From: Pseudomonas fragi | GTDB taxonomy: Bacteria > Pseudomonadota > Gammaproteobacteria > Pseudomonadales > Pseudomonadaceae | DNA: 64,000 nucleotides | NCBI RefSeq assembly: GCF_002269505.1 | Contig: NZ_NQKQ01000021.1 | Location: 24,275 to 88,274 of the forward strand | Reading direction: 5' to 3' | In this document: positions 8,230 through 16,554 of the stretch, in pieces | How positions within the stretch are numbered: the stretch's first letter is position 1 | Layout of the letters: each line of letters begins with the position of its first letter | Notes under the pieces: generated by a model | Seen by the model: the letters and a program-made list of their open reading frames with translations, nothing else | Database searches by the model: none | Told to the model about the DNA's origin: nothing | Program-made: the position numbers and the translations under genes

Positions 8230-9264
8230 CTACCAGCGGAACCGCAACTGTGCGGCCGGTGCAGCAGCAACGCCAGGCGCTTGTCCTGCATCAGTCACGG
8301 CGGAGACCTGCTCCGCCGGTACTTCCTGCAACTGCGCCAGCCCCAGTTGCGAACGCAACTGCTCGGCGCTGCCGTTCACCTGATACACAATACGATCACC
8401 GTCGACACGCTTAAGTTGCGCGCCAAACGGCTCAAGTAAGTGCCCCAACTGGGCGTAGCGCTGCAGCGTCATGCCCTGCACCTCCAGCAACTGCTCCGAG
8501 GACACCCCCGGTTTGACCGCATAACGTGGGGCCAGACGCTCGCTCACGGCCAACATCACGGCATCTGCCAGGGCTGCCTGATCCGGTGCCTGAGCGCTGC
8601 CCTGCTCCTGCTGGTCACCGACCCACAGGCGCCACGTTGCAGTCCACTTGCCATCATCTTCACGGGCATGCACGGCCAGCAGGGCATCAGCCCCGTAACG
8701 CTCGGAAGCGTCCTTCAATGGAGCAGGGTTGCTGCCCTCAAGGTTTTCCGCCGTACCTACCAGTTGTTCACTCAAATCTGCCAGCGGCAAGCGCAATGGC
8801 AAGCCACGATGCTGCGCTGCGCGACGCAAAGGTTCGGCCACGGACTGACCATCGCCGACCAGACTCGAACCCTCGACCGAGTCATTCAGCCACCAGCCGA
8901 GCAACGCTGGACGATTGCTGCCCCACAGTGACAAACCAGCCTGGCGCAAGGCGCGATCAGTGCTGACCGGATCGAAATCGACCTGCAGGCTTTCCGGCGG
9001 GCCGGCGTCATAGCCAAACCGGCTGATGATTTGCTGCGGGTCCTTGCGAATCGCCTCAAGCCCGGGGCTTTGCAGCGCCTTGGCATCCCCGGTCAAACGC
9101 AGCACCAGGGTCTCCAGGGCTTTTTGCGTGGCCTGGGTACGCTCATCCGGCGACTGGCTGGCGACCGGCTCGCGCACCTGATACAGACCCGTCAGAATTT
9201 CGGCATGACTGGCCAGGCTAAAAAAAGATAAACAGCCGACAGCTAAAAATTGGCTAAGACGCAT
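8230..9264 (-). CDS. DUF2066 protein, exported
   Basis: A 344-residue protein with a signal peptide cleaved about residue 22 (ending ASHAE). The remainder, opening ILTGLYQVREPVASQSPDER, matches the uncharacterised DUF2066 family found next to purM in pseudomonads. A GGGAA ribosome site sits seven bases before the ATG. It is read away from purM-purN. No catalytic motif is evident; a periplasmic or surface role is inferred from the signal peptide only. Confidence 0.85.
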   Translation of the reverse strand: MRLSQFLAVGCLSFFSLASHAEILTGLYQVREPVASQSPDERTQATQKALETLVLRLTGDAKALQSPGLEAIRKDPQQIISRFGYDAGPPESLQVDFDPVSTDRALRQAGLSLWGSNRPALLGWWLNDSVEGSSLVGDGQSVAEPLRRAAQHRGLPLRLPLADLSEQLVGTAENLEGSNPAPLKDASERYGADALLAVHAREDDGKWTATWRLWVGDQQEQGSAQAPDQAALADAVMLAVSERLAPRYAVKPGVSSEQLLEVQGMTLQRYAQLGHLLEPFGAQLKRVDGDRIVYQVNGSAEQLRSQLGLAQLQEVPAEQVSAVTDAGQAPGVAAAPAAQLRFRW

Positions 9265-9647
9265 GAAAGATTCCCGATGACAAAAAGCAGCCTGATTAAG
9301 GACGCCATAAAAACACTCGAACAGACTTCAGACACGGCCACAGCCAAATCATTCACGTCTGAATCGCGTTTTCACGCGGTCATAAAAACTCAAAACATAT
9401 TGGCTATACCTTATACAGGCCCGCGCCCGGACCCAAGTACGACTAAAAAAGGTTTTTTTCGACAGATATAACCCTGCCTGTCGGCCCGAGGATGGCCGCT
9501 GCCCTTCAAGCCTGATAAAATCGCGCGCCTTCGCAGACCGGCAACAGCCGGGCACCGTGCAAATGCTCTGCAGCACTCAAAGAGCACTGGCAAGCCTGCC
9601 CCCTGAACTCGGTCGATACCCCCGAACCCCCCCTAAAGGCCTGGATT
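9265..9647. other. Intergenic region between the DUF2066 gene and purM
   Basis: This 383-base divergent region is more AT-rich than its neighbours between about 9290 and 9480. It must hold the promoters for the DUF2066 gene and for purM-purN. I see no PurR-like palindrome, repeat or convincing small gene. A 73-codon frame at 9250-9471 overlaps the DUF2066 start and looks accidental. Confidence 0.5.
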
Positions 9648-10706
9648 ATGAGCAAGCAACCATCCCTGAGCTACAAAGACGCCGGTGTAGACATCGACGC
9701 CGGTGAAGCATTGGTCGAACGCATCAAGAGCGTGGCCAAGCGCACTGCACGCCCGGAAGTGATGGGCGGCCTCGGCGGTTTTGGCGCCCTCTGCGAAATT
9801 CCGGCTGGCTACAAGCAGCCTGTTCTGGTTTCCGGCACTGACGGCGTCGGCACCAAGCTGCGCCTGGCCCTGAACCTGAACAAGCACGACAGCATCGGTA
9901 TCGACCTGGTTGCCATGTGCGTCAATGACCTGATCGTATGCGGCGCCGAGCCTCTGTTCTTCCTTGACTACTACGCCACCGGCAAGCTCAACGTTGAAAC
10001 CGCAACCCAAGTGGTTACCGGTATCGGCGCTGGCTGCGAACTGTCCGGTTGCTCGCTGGTTGGCGGCGAAACCGCTGAAATGCCAGGCATGTACGAAGGC
10101 GAAGACTACGACCTGGCCGGCTTCTGCGTTGGCGTTGTAGAAAAATCCGAAATCATCGACGGCTCCAAGGTAGCTGCCGGTGATGCCCTGCTCGCCTTGC
10201 CGTCCTCGGGCCCGCACTCCAACGGCTACTCGCTGATCCGCAAGATCATCGAAGTGTCGGGTGCCGACATCGAAAACATCCAGCTCGACGGCAAGCCACT
10301 GACCGACCTGCTGATGGCGCCGACCCGCATCTACGTCAAGCCGCTGCTCAAGCTGATCAAGGAAACCGGCGTGGTCAAGGCCATGGCCCACATCACCGGT
10401 GGCGGCCTGCTCGACAACATCCCGCGCGTGCTGCCAAAAGGTGCACAAGCGGTGGTTGACGTTGCCAGCTGGCAGCGCCCTGCCGTCTTCGACTGGCTGC
10501 AAGAAAAAGGCAACGTGGACGAGCACGAAATGCACCGCGTGCTGAACTGCGGTGTGGGCATGGTGATCTGCGTGGCTCAGGCCGACGTTGAAACCGCGCT
10601 GAACGTACTGCGTGAAGCGGGCGAGCAGCCTTGGGTTATCGGCCAGATCGCAACCGCCGCTGAAGGCGCTGCGCAAGTTGAGCTGCAAAACATCAAGGCG
10701 CACTAA
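9648..10706 (+). CDS. purM: Phosphoribosylformylglycinamidine cyclo-ligase PurM (AIR synthetase)
   Basis: A 352-residue protein matching PurM along its length: MSKQPSLSYKDAGVDIDAGE, SGTDGVGTKLRLALNLNKHD, VGGETAEMPGMYEGEDYDLAGF, and ITGGGLLDNIPRVLP. It closes the imidazole ring in step five of purine synthesis, using ATP to convert FGAM to AIR. Its stop codon TAA shares its last base with the ATG of purN (TAATG), so the two are coupled. Confidence 0.98.
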   Translation: MSKQPSLSYKDAGVDIDAGEALVERIKSVAKRTARPEVMGGLGGFGALCEIPAGYKQPVLVSGTDGVGTKLRLALNLNKHDSIGIDLVAMCVNDLIVCGAEPLFFLDYYATGKLNVETATQVVTGIGAGCELSGCSLVGGETAEMPGMYEGEDYDLAGFCVGVVEKSEIIDGSKVAAGDALLALPSSGPHSNGYSLIRKIIEVSGADIENIQLDGKPLTDLLMAPTRIYVKPLLKLIKETGVVKAMAHITGGGLLDNIPRVLPKGAQAVVDVASWQRPAVFDWLQEKGNVDEHEMHRVLNCGVGMVICVAQADVETALNVLREAGEQPWVIGQIATAAEGAAQVELQNIKAH

Positions 10707-11356
10707 TGCCTGATACCTGTGATGTAGTGGTGCTGCTTTCCGGCACCGGCAGCAACTTGCAGGCCTTGATCGACAGCGATGACGTCAAGGCCAGCCCGGC
10801 AACAATCCGCGCGGTGATCTCCAACCGCGCTGATGCCTACGGCCTGCAACGCGCCAAAGACGCGGGTATCGATACCCGCGTACTGGATCACAAGGCATTC
10901 GAGGGCCGCGAGGCCTTCGATGCTGCACTGATCGAAGTCATCGACGAATTCAAACCGCAACTGGTGGTTCTGGCCGGCTTCATGCGCATCCTCAGCGCAG
11001 ATTTCGTGCGTCACTATCAGGGTCGCCTGCTCAATATCCACCCTTCGCTGTTGCCCAAATACAAAGGCTTGCACACGCATCAACGGGCGCTGGAAGCGGG
11101 CGATGGCGAACACGGCTGCAGCGTTCACTTTGTGACCGAGGAACTCGATGGCGGGCCTCTGGTCGTACAGGCAGTGATACCGGTAGAGTCCGATGACTCG
11201 CCGCACAGTCTGGCGCAACGGGTTCACGCCCAGGAACACCGGATTTATCCGCTTGCAGTGCGCTGGTTTGCCGAAGGTCGCTTGTCACTTGACGAGCAAG
11301 GCGCATTATTGGACGGTCAATTACTTGCGGCCAGCGGCCACTTGATACGAACCTAG
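10706..11356 (+). CDS. purN: Phosphoribosylglycinamide formyltransferase PurN (GART)
   Basis: A 216-residue enzyme that formylates GAR using 10-formyltetrahydrofolate, step three of purine synthesis. Signatures include VVLLSGTGSNLQALID at the N-terminus, VLAGFMRILS, and the catalytic NIHPSLLPKYKGLHTHQRAL. It overlaps purM by one base and is followed eight bases later by the DUF3108 gene, so the three probably share an mRNA. Confidence 0.98.
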   Translation: MPDTCDVVVLLSGTGSNLQALIDSDDVKASPATIRAVISNRADAYGLQRAKDAGIDTRVLDHKAFEGREAFDAALIEVIDEFKPQLVVLAGFMRILSADFVRHYQGRLLNIHPSLLPKYKGLHTHQRALEAGDGEHGCSVHFVTEELDGGPLVVQAVIPVESDDSPHSLAQRVHAQEHRIYPLAVRWFAEGRLSLDEQGALLDGQLLAASGHLIRT

Positions 11357-11364
11357 GAGAACTT

Positions 11365-12078
11365 ATGCGTCGTGCCCTGCTTCTTGCCCTTAGCCTGCTG
11401 GCTATACCAGCAGTCCAAGCGGCCGATCTTCAGCCTTTCAAGGCCAGCTACACCGCCGACTGGAAACAGTTGCCCATGAGCGGTTCAGCCGAGCGCAGCC
11501 TGACCAAGAGCGACAATGGCATCTGGACCTTGAACTTCAAGGCATCGATGCTGGTGGCCAGCCTGAACGAAGAAAGCACCCTCAAGATCGAGAAAAACAC
11601 GCTGATCCCGCTCACCTACCACTTTGAACGTGGCGGCCTGGGCAAAGCGAAAAAGATCGATCTTGATTTCGACTGGGCGGCCAAAATGGTCACCGGCACT
11701 GATCAGGGCGACGCAGTCAAAGTGCCTTTGCTCAGCGGCATGCTCGACAAGTCTACCTATCAGCTGGCACTGCAGCGTGACGTAGAAACCGGAAAGAAGT
11801 CCATGAGCTATCAGGTCGTTGATGGTAACGACGTGGACACCTATGACTTCCGCGTGATCGGCCCTGAAGTGGTTGAAACCAAGGCAGGCAAGGTCGACGC
11901 GATCAAGGTTGAGCGCGTACGCGATCCAACACAGAACAAGCGCATCACCGAAATGTGGTTCGCCAAGAACTGGGGTTCGCTGCTGGTCAAGCTGCGTCAG
12001 GTCGAAAAAGACGGCAAGGAATACAACATCATGCTGCTGGACGGCACGGTGGATGGCAAACCGGTCAAGGGCAACTAA
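11365..12078 (+). CDS. DUF3108 protein, exported
   Basis: A 237-residue protein with a clear signal peptide (about 19 residues ending AVQAA). The mature part, beginning DLQPFKASYTADWKQLPMSG and including the central YDFRVIGPEVVETKAGKVDA, matches the DUF3108 family. These are small periplasmic beta-rich proteins of unknown role. It sits eight bases after purN with AGGAGAA before its ATG, and a strong terminator follows, so it is the last gene of the purMN operon. Confidence 0.88.
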   Translation: MRRALLLALSLLAIPAVQAADLQPFKASYTADWKQLPMSGSAERSLTKSDNGIWTLNFKASMLVASLNEESTLKIEKNTLIPLTYHFERGGLGKAKKIDLDFDWAAKMVTGTDQGDAVKVPLLSGMLDKSTYQLALQRDVETGKKSMSYQVVDGNDVDTYDFRVIGPEVVETKAGKVDAIKVERVRDPTQNKRITEMWFAKNWGSLLVKLRQVEKDGKEYNIMLLDGTVDGKPVKGN

Positions 12079-12104
12079 GCGACACGCCTTTAGCAGCCAG
12101 CCTC

Positions 12105-12133
12105 AAAAAACCTCGCTTCGGCGAGGTTTTTTT
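12105..12133 (+). terminator. Rho-independent terminator after purM-purN-DUF3108
   Basis: The hairpin CCTCGC-TTCG-GCGAGG has a stable UUCG-type loop and is followed by seven Ts. An A-run precedes it, so it may also work in the other direction. Confidence 0.92.
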
Positions 12134-12341
12134 GGTTTTGAGCCCTAAAAACATGAAACTTTTGTCATAAAACTATCAGCCAGATCCGTAAACACCCCGG
12201 TTTTCAAGGGCTGCAGGGTTTTGGACTTTTTAACAAGATGACAGCGCGACAATCAGCTATTTACTTAGGAAGCTAACAAATTCTATAAAGAAGTCCTGCG
12301 ACGCCTTGCCGCAGGCCCTCATCAGAATTTGGAGCAAGCAG

Positions 12342-12524
12342 ATGACTATCAAAGTAACTGAGCGCGACGATTCACGTATGTTCCACCAGCTGGTAGCCCA
12401 TGGTGTTCACCTGTGGGATGTGCATCAAGAAGACATACTGGTTGGCATGTTCCACCGCGAGAGCGACGCTCACAGCTACAAGGCTGAGCTGGAAAAGCTG
12501 GAAGCGCAGAAACGCCAGGCCTGA
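12342..12524 (+). CDS. Small conserved hypothetical protein, 60 residues
   Basis: A 60-residue soluble protein starting MTIKVTERDDSRMFHQLVAH and ending in a charged helix (SYKAELEKLEAQKRQA). GGAGCAAGCAG lies just before the ATG, a usable ribosome site. A TATAAA box near 12284 with TTTACT about 18 bases upstream could be the promoter. I recognise no family. High charge, no signal peptide and its own upstream region suggest a small cytoplasmic protein. The frame could start earlier, but no ribosome site supports that. Confidence 0.7.
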   Translation: MTIKVTERDDSRMFHQLVAHGVHLWDVHQEDILVGMFHRESDAHSYKAELEKLEAQKRQA

Positions 12525-12534
12525 TTGACAGAAA

Positions 12535-12624
12535 CTGTAGTCGCTGCCGAGGTACGCAGGCTGCGAGGGGCCATACAACTTCCCCCAAGAGCTCGCAGCC
12601 TGCGTGCCTCGGCAGCGACTACAG
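12535..12624. repeat. Palindromic intergenic repeat, TGTAGTCGCTGCCG family, copy A
   Basis: An almost perfect 90-base palindrome. CTGTAGTCGCTGCCGAGGTA at the left is mirrored by the reverse complement at the right, with GCAGGCTGCGAG and CTCGCAGCCTGC forming the inner stem. It lies between two convergent genes and may act as a terminator. Related copies occur at 14074-14179, 24108-24211 and, diverged, 52318-52466. Confidence 0.85.
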
Positions 12625-12650
12625 ATCACACCATTACAAGGAGGACGCGG

Positions 12651-13196
12651 TTACCACATCAGGTCATCAGGAATCTGATAGGCCGCGTACGGATCGTCTT
12701 CTTCCGGGGTTTTCGGCTCGACCAGGATGTTCAACTGCACAATCCGGCGCGGATCGCGCTCCTGGATCTTCAGCGCAGCTTCACGCGGGATGACTTCGTA
12801 GCCACCCTGGTGCTGCACGATCGCCAGCGAGCCATTGGCCAGCTTGTTGCGCATCAATGTGTTGACCGACAGGCGCTTGACCTTTTTGTCATCAACGAAG
12901 TTGTAGTAGTCCTCAGTGGTCAGCTTGGGCAGACGCGACACTTCGATCAATTGCTTGATCTGCGCAGCACGGGCTTTTTGCTCGACCTTCTCCTGCTGCT
13001 GACGGTTCAGCTCCTGGTCGCGCTTGACCTTCTCGGCCTTGGCTTCGGCAGCCAGACGCTGCTGGGTGTCATCCAGCTCGATCTGCCCCTTGTGGGCCAG
13101 ACGCTGCTGCTTCTGTTTTTCTTTGCCGGCCTGCTTGGCCTGCTTCTCGTTGACCAGTCCGGCTTTGAGCAACTGGTCGCGTAGGGAAATGCTCAT
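12651..13196 (-). CDS. DUF2058 protein (YaiL family)
   Basis: A 181-residue, highly charged, probably nucleoprotein-like protein: MSISLRDQLLKAGLVNEKQA, then a lysine/glutamine/glutamate-rich helix (about residues 20-80), then VSRLPKLTTEDYYNFVDDKK and LVEPKTPEEDDPYAAYQIPD. This matches the DUF2058/YaiL family of unknown function. It lies 22 bases downstream of mazG in the same direction, so probably in the relA-side leftward cluster. Confidence 0.9.
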   Translation of the reverse strand: MSISLRDQLLKAGLVNEKQAKQAGKEKQKQQRLAHKGQIELDDTQQRLAAEAKAEKVKRDQELNRQQQEKVEQKARAAQIKQLIEVSRLPKLTTEDYYNFVDDKKVKRLSVNTLMRNKLANGSLAIVQHQGGYEVIPREAALKIQERDPRRIVQLNILVEPKTPEEDDPYAAYQIPDDLMW

Positions 13197-13218
13197 CTAC
13201 TTACTCACTTAGGCAAAC

Positions 13219-14052
13219 TCAGCCGCAGCTGGGCAAATTCTTTTCCTGGCGCTTGGCTTCGCCCCACAGGGCGTCCAGGTCTTCAAGGGTGCAACTTTCA
13301 ATGGGACGCAGGGTATCGCGCAATGCCTGCTCGATAAACCGGAAACGTCGATCAAATTTTGCATTGGCGCTACGCAAGGCGGTTTCAGGGTCCACTTCAA
13401 GATGACGGGCCAGGTTGACCACGGAAAACAACAGGTCACCGATTTCGTCGCGGATGGCTGCCGAATCGTTATCGGCCATGGCCTCAAGTACTTCATCCAG
13501 CTCTTCGCGCACCTTGTCCAGCACCGGCAAGGCTGCTGGCCAGTCAAAACCGACCTGAGCCGCGCGCTTTTGCAGCTTGGCCGCCCGCGACAATGCCGGC
13601 AGGGCTACTGGTACATCATCAAGCAAGGACAACTGCTCGGGGGCTGCAGATTTTTCTGCACGCTCTTCGGCCTTGATCTGGTCCCAGCGCAGCTTTACCT
13701 GCTCTTCGCTCAAGCGCGGTACATCCAGCGGCGCATACAGATCACCGGTAGGGAACACATGGGGATGACGGCGGATCAGCTTGCGGGTGATGCTGTCGAT
13801 CACCCCGGCAAACTCAAAACGGCCTTCTTCACGGGCCAGTTGGCTGTAATACACCACCTGGAACAGCAAATCGCCGAGCTCGCCCTGCAGGTGCTCGAAG
13901 TCGCCCTGCTCGATCGCGTCTGCGACTTCGTAGGCTTCCTCAAGGGTATAAGGCACGAGGCTGGCATATGTCTGCTTGATATCCCACGGGCAGCCGTACT
14001 GCGGGTCACGCAGGCGGGCCATGAGGTGAAGCAAGTCGTCGAGGTTGTACAT
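13219..14052 (-). CDS. mazG: Nucleoside triphosphate pyrophosphohydrolase MazG
   Basis: A 277-residue protein with two MazG domains, the normal enterobacterial-type length. The first domain has LRDPQYGCPWDIKQTYASLV and EEAYEVADAIEQGD, followed by HLQGELGDLLFQVVYYSQLA with the metal-binding EExxE and ExxD pattern. The second repeats it with LDEVLEAMADND and DEIGDLLFSVVNLARHL. MazG hydrolyses abnormal or excess NTPs to NMPs and can lower ppGpp. It is downstream of relA in the same direction, separated by repeat copy B. Confidence 0.95.
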   Translation of the reverse strand: MYNLDDLLHLMARLRDPQYGCPWDIKQTYASLVPYTLEEAYEVADAIEQGDFEHLQGELGDLLFQVVYYSQLAREEGRFEFAGVIDSITRKLIRRHPHVFPTGDLYAPLDVPRLSEEQVKLRWDQIKAEERAEKSAAPEQLSLLDDVPVALPALSRAAKLQKRAAQVGFDWPAALPVLDKVREELDEVLEAMADNDSAAIRDEIGDLLFSVVNLARHLEVDPETALRSANAKFDRRFRFIEQALRDTLRPIESCTLEDLDALWGEAKRQEKNLPSCG

Positions 14053-14073
14053 CTGTAATCCTTTGGCCGAAAC

Positions 14074-14179
14074 CTGTAGTCGCTGCCGCAGGCTGCGATG
14101 GGTTGCGTAGCGACCCCGCTTTACAAAGCGAAGGTCCTTCGGCCCTTATCGCAGCCTCGTACCTCGTCAGCGACTACAG
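14074..14179. repeat. Palindromic intergenic repeat, TGTAGTCGCTG family, copy B
   Basis: A 106-base element between relA and mazG. CTGTAGTCGCTGCCG at one end pairs with CGTCAGCGACTACAG at the other; inner arms GGCTGCGATGGG and CCTTATCGCAGCC also pair. Its middle (GCGAAGGTCCTTCGGCCC) closely matches the middle of copy C at 24108-24211, so B and C are sister copies. It lies within a same-strand gene pair and may attenuate or process the relA-mazG transcript. Confidence 0.85.
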
Positions 14180-14180
14180 G

Positions 14181-16436
14181 TTATCTTGCTTCACTGCGCC
14201 CGATCCGGCGGGTTTCAATAATGTTCGGCAGTTGCGAAATACGCCCCAGCAAACGCCCCAGCGCGTCCAGGCCCGGGATCTCGATGGTCAAGGTCATCAA
14301 CGCCGTGTTGTTTTCCTTGTTCGAGCGGGTATTGACCGCCAGTACGTTGATCCGCTCGTTGAGCAGCACCTGGGAAACGTCACGCAGCAAGCCCGAACGA
14401 TCGTAGGCACGGATCTCGATATCGACCGGATACGTCGAGACCGGGATCGGCCCCCAGTTGACCTGAATCATCCGCTCCGGCTCGCGGCTGCCCAGTTGCA
14501 GCACCGAGGCGCAATCCTGACGGTGAATGCTTACGCCACGGCCCTGGGTGATGTAACCGACAATCGCATCGCCCGGCAGCGGCTGGCAGCACCCGGCCAT
14601 CTGGGTCAGCAGGTTGCCGACGCCTTCTATCTGGATGTCCCCGCGCTTGCCGGGCTTGTAGCCCGTGGCCTTGCGCGGTATCAACTCCATCTGCTCGCTG
14701 CCGCGCTCGGGCTCGACCTGCTGCTGCGCCAGATTGATCAGTTGCGCCAGACGCAAGTCACCCGCACCGAGCGCCGCGTACATGTCCTCGGCGGTGCGCA
14801 TGTTGGCCTTATCGGCGAGCTTCTCGTAATCCACCGCAGGCAGGCCCAAACGGCCGAGTTCGCGCTCAAGCATGGTTTTGCCGGCAGCAACGTTCTGATC
14901 ACGCGCCTGCAACTTGAACCAGTGGACGATCTTCGCCCGCGCCCGCGAGGTGGTGACATAGCCCAGATTCGGGTTCAGCCAGTCGCGGCTCGGCGTACCG
15001 TGCTTGCTGGTGATGATCTCGACCTGCTCACCGGTCTGCAGGCTGTAGTTGAGCGGTACGATGCGCCCGTTGATCTTTGCACCACGGCAGTTGTGGCCGA
15101 TTTCGGTGTGCACCCGGTAGGCGAAGTCCAGCGGCGTCGCGCCTTTGGGCAAGTCGATGGCATGCCCGTCCGGGGTGAAGATGTAAACCCGGTCCGGCTC
15201 GATATCGACGCGCAACTGATCGGCCAACCCGCCGATATCGCCCAGTTCTTCATGCCATTCCAGCACCTGGCGCAGCCACGAAATTTTCTCTTCGTACTGG
15301 TTGGACCCGGCCTTGACGTCGGTGCCCTTGTAGCGCCAGTGCGCACAAACCCCCAGCTCGGCCTCTTCGTGCATGGCGTGGGTGCGGATCTGCACCTCAA
15401 GCACCTTGCCTTCGGGCCCGATCACGGCGGTGTGCAGCGAGCGGTAGCCGTTCTCCTTGGGGTTGGCAATATAGTCGTCGAATTCCTTCGGGATATGCCG
15501 CCACAGCGTGTGAACGATACCCAGCGCGGTGTAGCAATCGCGCATCTCCGGAACCAGCACCCGTACCGCACGCACGTCATAGATCTGGCTGAAGGCCAGG
15601 CCCTTGCGCTGCATTTTGCGCCAGATCGAGTAGATGTGCTTGGCCCGGCCGCTGATATCGGCGTCCGTTACCCCGGTGGCTTCCAGCTCGGTACGCAGCT
15701 GGTTCATCACATCGCTGATAAAACGCTCGCGGTCGAGGCGGCGCTCATGCAGCAAGGTGGCAATCTGTTTGTACTGCTCGGGCTCCAGATAGCGGAAGGA
15801 CAAGTCCTCCAGCTCCCACTTGATGTGGCCGATGCCCAGGCGGTGCGCCAGTGGCGCATAAATATCGAATACCTCGCGGGCGACGCGGTTGCGTTTTTCG
15901 TCCGGGGCATTTTTGACCGCGCGAATCGCGCAGGTACGCTCAGCCAGCTTGATCAGTGCCACGCGCACGTCATCAACCATGGCAACCAGCATCTTGCGCA
16001 GGTTCTCGACCTGGCCCTGGGTGCCCAGTACCATCGATTGGCGCGGGCTGAGGCTGGCGCTGATGGCGGCCATGCGCAACACGCCATCAATCAGCTTGGC
16101 CACCACCGGACCGAAGCGTTGGCTGACGGCAGGCAACAGCACCTGCCCTTCGCGCACGCAACGATAAAGAATCGCGGCAACCAGAGAGTCCTGATCCAGT
16201 TTCAGATCGGCCAATATTTCGGCGATTTCCAACCCGGTACGAAAGCTCGAAGTGCCTTCAGCCCACAGGTTTTTCGCCGCATTGGCTTGTTGTTCAGCCT
16301 CGCGCGCAAATTCGCACGCTTCTTTCAAGGCTTCACGGTCAAGCGCCACATCGACACTCACCGCATGATCGAGCCATGCCTCGAGGTTGAGACTGCCGTC
16401 GGTGTTGATCGGCTGGTGTGCTCTGACCTGTACCAT
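14181..16436 (-). CDS. relA: GTP pyrophosphokinase RelA ((p)ppGpp synthetase I)
   Basis: A 751-residue stringent-response enzyme that makes (p)ppGpp when uncharged tRNA is on the ribosome. Domain order is a degenerate HD hydrolase region (residues about 30-190), synthetase domain (YDVRAVRVLVPEMRDCYTAL and NPKENGYRSLHTAVIGPEGK), TGS domain (VYIFTPDGHAIDLPKGATPL), zinc-finger region with GCCQPLPGDAIVGY, and ACT domain at the C-terminus (SGLLRDVSQVLLNERINVLA). The HD dyad expected in SpoT is replaced (AAILYRCVREG), so hydrolase activity should be absent, as in other RelA proteins. Neighbours rlmD and mazG match the usual Pseudomonas order. Confidence 0.97.
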   Translation of the reverse strand: MVQVRAHQPINTDGSLNLEAWLDHAVSVDVALDREALKEACEFAREAEQQANAAKNLWAEGTSSFRTGLEIAEILADLKLDQDSLVAAILYRCVREGQVLLPAVSQRFGPVVAKLIDGVLRMAAISASLSPRQSMVLGTQGQVENLRKMLVAMVDDVRVALIKLAERTCAIRAVKNAPDEKRNRVAREVFDIYAPLAHRLGIGHIKWELEDLSFRYLEPEQYKQIATLLHERRLDRERFISDVMNQLRTELEATGVTDADISGRAKHIYSIWRKMQRKGLAFSQIYDVRAVRVLVPEMRDCYTALGIVHTLWRHIPKEFDDYIANPKENGYRSLHTAVIGPEGKVLEVQIRTHAMHEEAELGVCAHWRYKGTDVKAGSNQYEEKISWLRQVLEWHEELGDIGGLADQLRVDIEPDRVYIFTPDGHAIDLPKGATPLDFAYRVHTEIGHNCRGAKINGRIVPLNYSLQTGEQVEIITSKHGTPSRDWLNPNLGYVTTSRARAKIVHWFKLQARDQNVAAGKTMLERELGRLGLPAVDYEKLADKANMRTAEDMYAALGAGDLRLAQLINLAQQQVEPERGSEQMELIPRKATGYKPGKRGDIQIEGVGNLLTQMAGCCQPLPGDAIVGYITQGRGVSIHRQDCASVLQLGSREPERMIQVNWGPIPVSTYPVDIEIRAYDRSGLLRDVSQVLLNERINVLAVNTRSNKENNTALMTLTIEIPGLDALGRLLGRISQLPNIIETRRIGRSEAR

Positions 16437-16554
16437 CTTGCTTACCTTCCCTACAGCGCAGGTTCAATGCGCCGAAATCACAGGCCCTGATCCCAACCGC
16501 GCGCTACAGGGCATAGCGGCGCGGGTTGCGGGCCCGTCGAAATAGACAGACATC

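Noticed and set aside
9250..9471. 73-residue frame upstream of purM
   Set aside because: It begins inside the DUF2066 gene start, has no ribosome site and no similarity I can recognise.
14103..16490. 795-residue open frame antisense to relA
   Set aside because: It mirrors relA codon positions in GC-rich DNA and its translation is arginine/histidine/glutamine/leucine-rich with no domain. relA is complete on the other strand.
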